Of a DNA stretch of 10,763 nt, positions 6,611-10,763 are shown in pieces; the stretch's first letter is position 1; each line of letters opens with the position of its first letter. The stretch spans positions 1 to 10,763 of the forward strand of contig DFOV01000304.1 of NCBI GenBank assembly GCA_002376965.1, read 5' to 3'. A program made the position numbers and the translations under genes. The DNA comes from Gammaproteobacteria bacterium UBA3532. GTDB taxonomy: Bacteria > Pseudomonadota > Gammaproteobacteria > Enterobacterales > UBA3532. Below the pieces are notes generated by a model that was not told the DNA's origin, made no database searches, and saw only the letters and a program-made list of their open reading frames with translations.

Positions 6611-7606
6611 TTGAAAACATGTATCCGTCGTTGGATAGCCTTGTTTGGCTTGTCCGCTTTTATAACCCCCGTTGTTGTAGCTGAAACGACTGTAGCTGTA
6701 ACGACTGTCGATGAAACACAGCAAGCGCCGTATTGGCAGCGCAGTGCGGCGTGGATGGCTGGTTCGCGTGATGAGCTGTCTGAGCATATAGAAACCCTCG
6801 GACGACGCTTGGATAGTTTTTTTTCCGGCCAGGAAGTAATGGTCGATAAAAATAAAAGCTATATTCGAATGCGTCTTGGGGCTATCTGGAAAGAGCGTTA
6901 TGGTGTGGAAAATGATAGCGATATCAAGTTTCGTCTCGACCTTCCTGCCACCAAAGAACGCTATCGTATTGTTATTGAGAGTGAATCTGAAGAAGACCAC
7001 TCGCTGGAAGAGTCAAACCGTCCTGCTCTAATGGATCAGTCATCGCCTAGTCGCGAGTCTGTTTCTGCTGCTGTGCGCTTTGTTTCTGGGGTGGTTAAGC
7101 ATTGGGACACCGATTTGGATATTGGCGTTCGAACGCGCATTCCGCTCGATCCTTTTATTCGTGGTACAGCCAAGCGTGAGTGGGATTTGGATGACAACTG
7201 GGTTGGCCGCATCCATCAACGCGTGTCCTATTTTCATTCCAACAGCTTTTCGGCCAAAACCAAATTCATCTTCGAACGGCCGCTGTCCCAAAAATCTTTA
7301 TTTCGGCACAAAACTGAGCTGGAGTGGGAAAAGCTCGAGGATCAGCTGGCTTTTGCTGATGTTTTCAGTGTATTTAACGAGATCGATGATGACCGGGTTG
7401 TCGAGTATCAATTTGGCATCTTGGGGTCGAGCTTATCTAACACCCATATTGATGATATTTTTGTTGGCGCGAACTATCGTGAACGCTTATACAAAGACTG
7501 GTTATATCTGGAAGTTATCCCCGAAATACTTTTCCCCCGTGAAGATGACTACGAAATGACTCATTCGCTTACTCTGCGCTTAGAGGTGATGTTTACCAAG
7601 CACTAG
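6611..7606 (+). CDS. exported protein of unknown function, probable outer-membrane beta-barrel
   Basis: I do not recognise this 331-residue protein. It starts at TTG 6611, ten bases after a GAGGGG ribosome-binding site. This start is required to keep a classic signal peptide (basic MKTCIRR, hydrophobic WIALFGLSAFITPVVVA, likely cleavage after Ala24). No ATG replaces it. After a short helical, charged region (about 48-75), the rest alternates hydrophobic and polar residues in amphipathic strand-like blocks (YIRMRLGAIW, DIKFRLDL, YRIVIESES, DLDIGVRTRIP, TKFIFERPL, VEYQFGILG, LYLEVIPEILF), ending SLTLRLEVMF-TKH. This pattern suits an outer-membrane barrel closing with an aromatic-containing terminal strand, although the last three residues are atypical. 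The protein is rich in Glu, Asp and Arg and has only one Cys, in the signal peptide. It is not closely coupled to either neighbour. Existence as a gene is well supported; localisation is inferred. Confidence 0.8.
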   Translation: MKTCIRRWIALFGLSAFITPVVVAETTVAVTTVDETQQAPYWQRSAAWMAGSRDELSEHIETLGRRLDSFFSGQEVMVDKNKSYIRMRLGAIWKERYGVENDSDIKFRLDLPATKERYRIVIESESEEDHSLEESNRPALMDQSSPSRESVSAAVRFVSGVVKHWDTDLDIGVRTRIPLDPFIRGTAKREWDLDDNWVGRIHQRVSYFHSNSFSAKTKFIFERPLSQKSLFRHKTELEWEKLEDQLAFADVFSVFNEIDDDRVVEYQFGILGSSLSNTHIDDIFVGANYRERLYKDWLYLEVIPEILFPREDDYEMTHSLTLRLEVMFTKH

Positions 7607-7676
7607 AGCCTGTTTATTTATCATTTATCGCAGCTGCTAAGAGTTCCCTCTGCTGTACGCTCGCCGTCCGCTAATG

Positions 7677-7694
7677 ATTACCGCGAAAGGTAAT
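7677..7694. repeat. small inverted repeat upstream of the lipoprotein promoter
   Basis: ATTACC (7677-7682) and GGTAAT (7689-7694) flank the six-base loop GCGAAA. It lies 70 bases past the stop of the exported protein and just before the -35 at 7700. No T-run follows, so it is at best a weak terminator; it could equally be an upstream regulator site. Confidence 0.3.
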
Positions 7695-7699
7695 TGTCA

Positions 7700-7729
7700 T
7701 TGACATATCAAACTATGTCGATCTAATAT
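7700..7729 (+). promoter_or_regulatory. sigma70-type promoter of the duplicated-module lipoprotein
   Basis: A perfect -35, TTGACA (7700-7705), is followed by an 18-base spacer and a -10, TAATAT (7724-7729, four of six matches). The start site would be near 7735-7738, about 28 bases before ATG 7765. The spacer contains an inverted repeat, GACATA (7702-7707) and TATGTC (7714-7719), whose left arm overlaps the -35. This is the best promoter in the window. Confidence 0.65.
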
Positions 7730-7744
7730 GGGAAATATATCCCA
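7729..7744. promoter_or_regulatory. near-palindrome at the predicted transcription start, possible operator
   Basis: TGGGAAATATATCCCA matches its reverse complement at 14 of 16 positions. It begins at the last base of the -10 and covers the predicted start site. This is a natural place for a repressor. It could also form a five-base-pair hairpin in the leader RNA. Confidence 0.35.
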
Positions 7745-7764
7745 AAAAATACCAAGGAGAAAAC

Positions 7765-8790
7765 ATGAAAACGAAAATATGGTTATTCGCAGGTTTATTT
7801 GCAGCATCGGCGCTTGCTGGCTGCAACGGAGGTTCAAACGACAATGATAATGACTCTGCTGACCAGGCGGCTGGCACCAGCCAGCCTTCGAGACAGGAGT
7901 CTGAAAATGGCGGTCAGCAGGTGGTTGATGACGTGGTCAGCGTTTATCGAGCTTCGGGCAACCTGCAGTGTGAGCCCACTCAGTTTTTATTGAGTGACTC
8001 TACGGCGGTCTTGGATACGCTAGGTATTGAGGTGGAGTATTCACATTGTGGGAACGATGGCTTGGCTCATATTCAGTCATGCGGTGCAGCCGATGGCAGT
8101 ATTCATGTTCATCAAATCCACCAGGATGATCTGCAAGTAGCGCTGGATGCTGGGTACGCCTCACTGAGCGAACTGGATAATTCTATCGAAACGCCTTGTC
8201 CTGAAAGTGAAGACAATGAATCATCTGCGGAGAGCAGCTTTGACCTGGAGCGGCTTTATGGTCGTGCTTTTATCGCTGATACCACCGGTTTAACTCTAGA
8301 TACTAGCTGCCCGTCATGTTCTCACCCAGGCTATTTTTTGTTTGATGATAGTGAACTTCAGGTTACCTATCTTGAGACCGGTTCCGATCAGCCGCAAACC
8401 GCTCAATATCAGGTGATTGACAATCAAATCGTACTCCCTTCAGTTGAAGTCTCTCTCACTCTTTCGCCGGATGATAGCTTTGTCCAGGACGAACAGGGAA
8501 CGCAATATAACTACTGGCAACATTCACTATTTGGTAAAACCTTCGAAGGTGCGCCTTTAGATGACTGTAACGATCCAGAGTTATGTGGCTCTGGATTTTT
8601 CCGCTTTGATTCCGCTACGCTTACCGTAGACTATGCTTTTCCAGGTAGCGATATTATTGAAAGCGATGTCTATTCGATTGATGGTGACAATGTCTCGCTT
8701 CTAAGCTCCGGCATTGTATTTGTTTATTCGGAGCTAGGTGGAACGCTGCAAGATGAGTTTGGGCAGTTGTTTTTTCTAGCGGAAGAGTAG
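7765..8790 (+). CDS. cysteine-rich lipoprotein with a tandemly duplicated C-terminal module, function unknown
   Basis: The 341 residues start at ATG behind a strong AAGGAG site (7753-7758). A lipoprotein signal ends in LAGC with Cys20, followed by Asn, so outer-membrane sorting is likely by the E. coli rule. A low-complexity linker rich in Asn, Asp, Ser and Gln (21-55) follows. Residues about 58-136 form a first module (NLQCEPTQ, GIEVEYSHCGNDG, IQSCGAADGSIHVHQI, LDAGYASLSEL; Cys69, Cys95, Cys106) of a type I recall from small hypothetical proteobacterial proteins but cannot name. Two related modules follow. LYGRAF (164) pairs with LFGKTF (255), GYFLFDDSELQVTYLETGSD (189-208) with GFFRFDSATLTVDYAFPGSD (277-296), and QDEQG (241) with QDEFG (329). 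Each module also carries a Cys pair (182/185 and 268/274). The strand-rich look suggests small beta domains facing the periplasm or outside. The gene has its own promoter and a hairpin at its end. Confidence 0.85.
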   Translation: MKTKIWLFAGLFAASALAGCNGGSNDNDNDSADQAAGTSQPSRQESENGGQQVVDDVVSVYRASGNLQCEPTQFLLSDSTAVLDTLGIEVEYSHCGNDGLAHIQSCGAADGSIHVHQIHQDDLQVALDAGYASLSELDNSIETPCPESEDNESSAESSFDLERLYGRAFIADTTGLTLDTSCPSCSHPGYFLFDDSELQVTYLETGSDQPQTAQYQVIDNQIVLPSVEVSLTLSPDDSFVQDEQGTQYNYWQHSLFGKTFEGAPLDDCNDPELCGSGFFRFDSATLTVDYAFPGSDIIESDVYSIDGDNVSLLSSGIVFVYSELGGTLQDEFGQLFFLAEE

Positions 8791-8819
8791 AGGCAGTACT
8801 GGATATTTTGGGCGTTGCA

Positions 8820-8855
8820 TGTTATCAAACTGTTTAATTGAACAGTTTGATAACA
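8820..8855. terminator. 15-bp perfect hairpin between the lipoprotein gene and topB
   Basis: Arms TGTTATCAAACTGTT (8820-8834) and AACAGTTTGATAACA (8841-8855) are exact reverse complements around the six-base loop TAATTG. It begins 29 bases after the lipoprotein stop, so transcript termination or 3'-end protection is the simplest reading. It is AT-rich and followed only by CTTTATG rather than a proper T-run, so termination would be weak. The topB ATG follows four bases after the stem, so the hairpin may also influence topB expression. Confidence 0.6.
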
Positions 8856-8859
8856 CTTT

Positions 8860-10763
8860 ATGATTCTATATATCGCCGAAAAGCCGAGCCTAGGGCGCGC
8901 TATTGCGGATGCCCTGCCCAAGCCACATAAAAAAGGGGAGGGCCATATCCAGGTTGGCAATGGTGACATCGTTAGTTGGTGTGTAGGCCACTTGCTGGAG
9001 CAGGCTGAGCCGGATGCCTATGATGCACGCTATAAAAAATGGCAGCTGGCTGATTTGCCTATCATTCCTGAGACTTGGCAGCTCAAACCTAAAGCATCAA
9101 CCAAAAAGCAGTTGTCGGTATTGCGCCAGTTGGTCAAACAGGCCGATCAGCTGGTACATGCCGGTGATCCCGATCGCGAAGGGCAGTTGTTGGTTGATGA
9201 AGTTATTGAATATTTACGAGTATCCCAAGCCAAGCGTCAGTCGATGCAGCGTTGTTTGATCAGTGATTTAAATGTTAGTGCCGTGAAGAAAGCGTTAACT
9301 CAGCTGCGTTCCAATCACGATTTCTTTCCATTATCACAATCGGCTCTAGCTCGCTCGCATGCCGACTGGTTGTACGGTATTAATCTAACTCGCGCCTACA
9401 CCTTGCAAGGTAGTAAAGTTGGCTACAATGGCGTGCTATCTGTCGGTCGGGTGCAAACGCCGGTGCTCGGGCTGGTGGTGCGACGAGACGAAGAAATCGA
9501 CCATTTTCAGCCCAAGCCTTTTTACGAGGTATTAGCTCACATCAAGCGAGCTGAAGGTGAGCCGGTATTGTTTCAAGCCAAGTGGCAACCCAGCGACGCC
9601 TGCCAGCCCTATATGGATGACGAAAACCGGGTGCTGAGTAAGGCGCTGGCGGAAAATGTGATTCGGCGTATTGAGCAGCAACCGGCGGAAGTGATTGAAG
9701 CGAGTAAAAAACGTAAAAAGCAAGCTCCACCGTTGCCTTACAACCTTTCCTCGCTACAGATCGATGCTGCCAAGCGTTATGGCTACAGCGCCAAGAAGGT
9801 TTTGGATATTTGCCAAGCGCTATACGAGAAGCACAAGCTGATCACCTATCCTCGTTCTGATTGTCGCTATCTTCCAAACGAGCATTGGTCACAAGCACCT
9901 AGTGTGGCCAAGGCTATAGTCATTCACTGCAACGCTGGTGCGTCCATGGCCAGTCAAGCCGACTTTCAGCGCAAATCCAAGGCGTGGAACGATCAAAAGG
10001 TTGAAGCGCATCATGCCATTATCCCCACTTCGCGCCATAGCGCCGTCACACTGACCGGTGATGAGCAAAATATTTATACCCTTGTTTGTCGTCAGTACCT
10101 GTGCCAATTCTATCCAGATTATGTTTATGACCAGCAGCAAGTGGTGTTAACCATTAGTGGTGGATGCTTTATTGCCCGCGCTGAGCGCGATATCGATAAG
10201 GGCTGGAAGGCATTATTTGCCAAGGCGGTAGCGAGCGAAGATAAAAAGTCTTCACCATTGCCAGCGTTAAAAAAAGGTGAAATCTTGCATTGCGATCATG
10301 GTGAACTGGTCGAGAAAATAACCCAACCGCCCAAGCCTTTTAATGACGCTACCTTATTGGCAGCCATGACCAATATTGCCCGTTTTGTTAAAGACAATGA
10401 GCTGCGCAAAATTCTGCGTGAAACCGATGGTTTGGGCACCGAAGCGACCCGAGCAGGGATCATTGAGTTGTTATTCAAGCGTGGATTTTTACAGCGTCAG
10501 GGCAAGCAAATTCGCTCAACACCGGCAGGGCGAGGCCTGATCCACAGCTTACCCGATGTTGCTACTCAGCCAGACATGACTGCGCGCTGGGAGGCCATGT
10601 TAGACGATATCAGTCAGGGAAAAGCGAGCTATAACGCACTTATTCAGCCGATGTTGCAACAGCTACGTGAATTGGTTGATATGGCACGTGCGTCCCTGCC
10701 GCAGGCATTAGCGGGAGTTAAATCTGTATCGGCTAAAAGGCGAAGGACTTATCGCAAGAAGCG
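8860..10763 (+). CDS. topB: DNA topoisomerase III, 3'-truncated by window edge
   Basis: This type IA topoisomerase cuts one DNA strand through a 5'-phosphotyrosine link and is chiefly a decatenase for replication and recombination intermediates. I translated 634 codons from ATG 8860 with no stop; E. coli TopB has 653, so the end is close. The N-terminal Toprim domain starts MILYIAEKPSLGRAIADALP, with catalytic Glu7 and Lys8. The DPDRE metal-binding motif is at 103-107. The active-site tyrosine is Tyr330 in ITYPRSDCRYLP, equivalent to E. coli Tyr328. Other family blocks are SALARSHADWLYGINLTRAYT, GVLSVGRVQTPVLGLVVRRDEE, VEAHHAIIPT and RETDGLGTEATRAGIIELLFKRGFL. The visible tail is basic (SAKRRRTYRKK), as in E. 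coli, for DNA binding. No Shine-Dalgarno sequence precedes the ATG. No conjugative or plasmid genes accompany it, so this is the chromosomal copy type. Confidence 0.98.
   Translation, partial: MILYIAEKPSLGRAIADALPKPHKKGEGHIQVGNGDIVSWCVGHLLEQAEPDAYDARYKKWQLADLPIIPETWQLKPKASTKKQLSVLRQLVKQADQLVHAGDPDREGQLLVDEVIEYLRVSQAKRQSMQRCLISDLNVSAVKKALTQLRSNHDFFPLSQSALARSHADWLYGINLTRAYTLQGSKVGYNGVLSVGRVQTPVLGLVVRRDEEIDHFQPKPFYEVLAHIKRAEGEPVLFQAKWQPSDACQPYMDDENRVLSKALAENVIRRIEQQPAEVIEASKKRKKQAPPLPYNLSSLQIDAAKRYGYSAKKVLDICQALYEKHKLITYPRSDCRYLPNEHWSQAPSVAKAIVIHCNAGASMASQADFQRKSKAWNDQKVEAHHAIIPTSRHSAVTLTGDEQNIYTLVCRQYLCQFYPDYVYDQQQVVLTISGGCFIARAERDIDKGWKALFAKAVASEDKKSSPLPALKKGEILHCDHGELVEKITQPPKPFNDATLLAAMTNIARFVKDNELRKILRETDGLGTEATRAGIIELLFKRGFLQRQGKQIRSTPAGRGLIHSLPDVATQPDMTARWEAMLDDISQGKASYNALIQPMLQQLRELVDMARASLPQALAGVKSVSAKRRRTYRKK

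Noticed and set aside
6431..7000. 189-codon minus-strand open frame opposite the exported protein and overlapping the DUF2721-like gene
   Set aside because: Its product has no coherent domain, it lies antisense to a gene with a clear signal peptide, and it overlaps the start of a better-supported membrane protein gene.
7080..7559. 159-codon plus-strand open frame inside the exported-protein gene
   Set aside because: It is a shifted-frame shadow entirely inside 6611-7606, with no ribosome-binding site and an unnatural composition.
1..10763. CRISPR array, prophage, insertion sequence, defence cluster or other novel multi-gene system
   Set aside because: No regularly spaced direct repeats, transposase, integrase, phage or nuclease-effector genes are seen. 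The genes are mostly known housekeeping or single-gene units.

Overview
The window reads as ordinary chromosome from a Gram-negative gammaproteobacterium. MetE, MetR and TopB resemble their enterobacterial counterparts residue by residue over long stretches. The RND-type periplasmic adaptor, the two lipoproteins with lipoboxes and the predicted outer-membrane protein all imply a double membrane. Base composition looks moderate (near 50% GC, not computed), and I cannot name a genus. A marine or environmental Cellvibrionales-like bacterium is a guess only.

Layout. Positions 1-1181 (minus) hold most of an RND efflux periplasmic adaptor, cut by the left edge; its pump gene is probably just outside. 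Divergent from it, 1314-2081 (plus) encodes a PIG-L/LmbE-type zinc deacetylase carried as a lipoprotein. Its stop codon overlaps the stop of metR (2078-2962, minus). metR is divergent from metE (3071-5350, plus) across 108 bases, the classic arrangement in which homocysteine-responsive MetR activates cobalamin-independent methionine synthase. After metE come a 13-bp perfect inverted repeat and a roughly 220-base non-coding stretch, then a GFA-family zinc protein (5570-5995, plus). A REP-like hairpin separates this from a convergent DUF2721-like membrane protein (6057-6455, minus).

The right half begins with a TTG-initiated exported protein of unknown function, probably an outer-membrane barrel (6611-7606, plus). 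Next is a cysteine-rich lipoprotein with a tandemly duplicated C-terminal module (7765-8790, plus), preceded by a good sigma70 promoter. A 15-bp perfect hairpin follows, and only four bases after it topB (DNA topoisomerase III) starts and runs off the right edge.

Working together: only metR/metE form a clear functional unit. The adaptor belongs to an efflux operon extending left. The others look like independent single-gene units, most with their own promoter or hairpin boundary. I found no CRISPR array, transposase, phage gene, tRNA, rRNA or toxin/antitoxin pair, and no convincing new multi-gene system. The most unusual items are the duplicated-module lipoprotein, the unknown outer-membrane protein, and the hairpin abutting a topB start that lacks a Shine-Dalgarno sequence.
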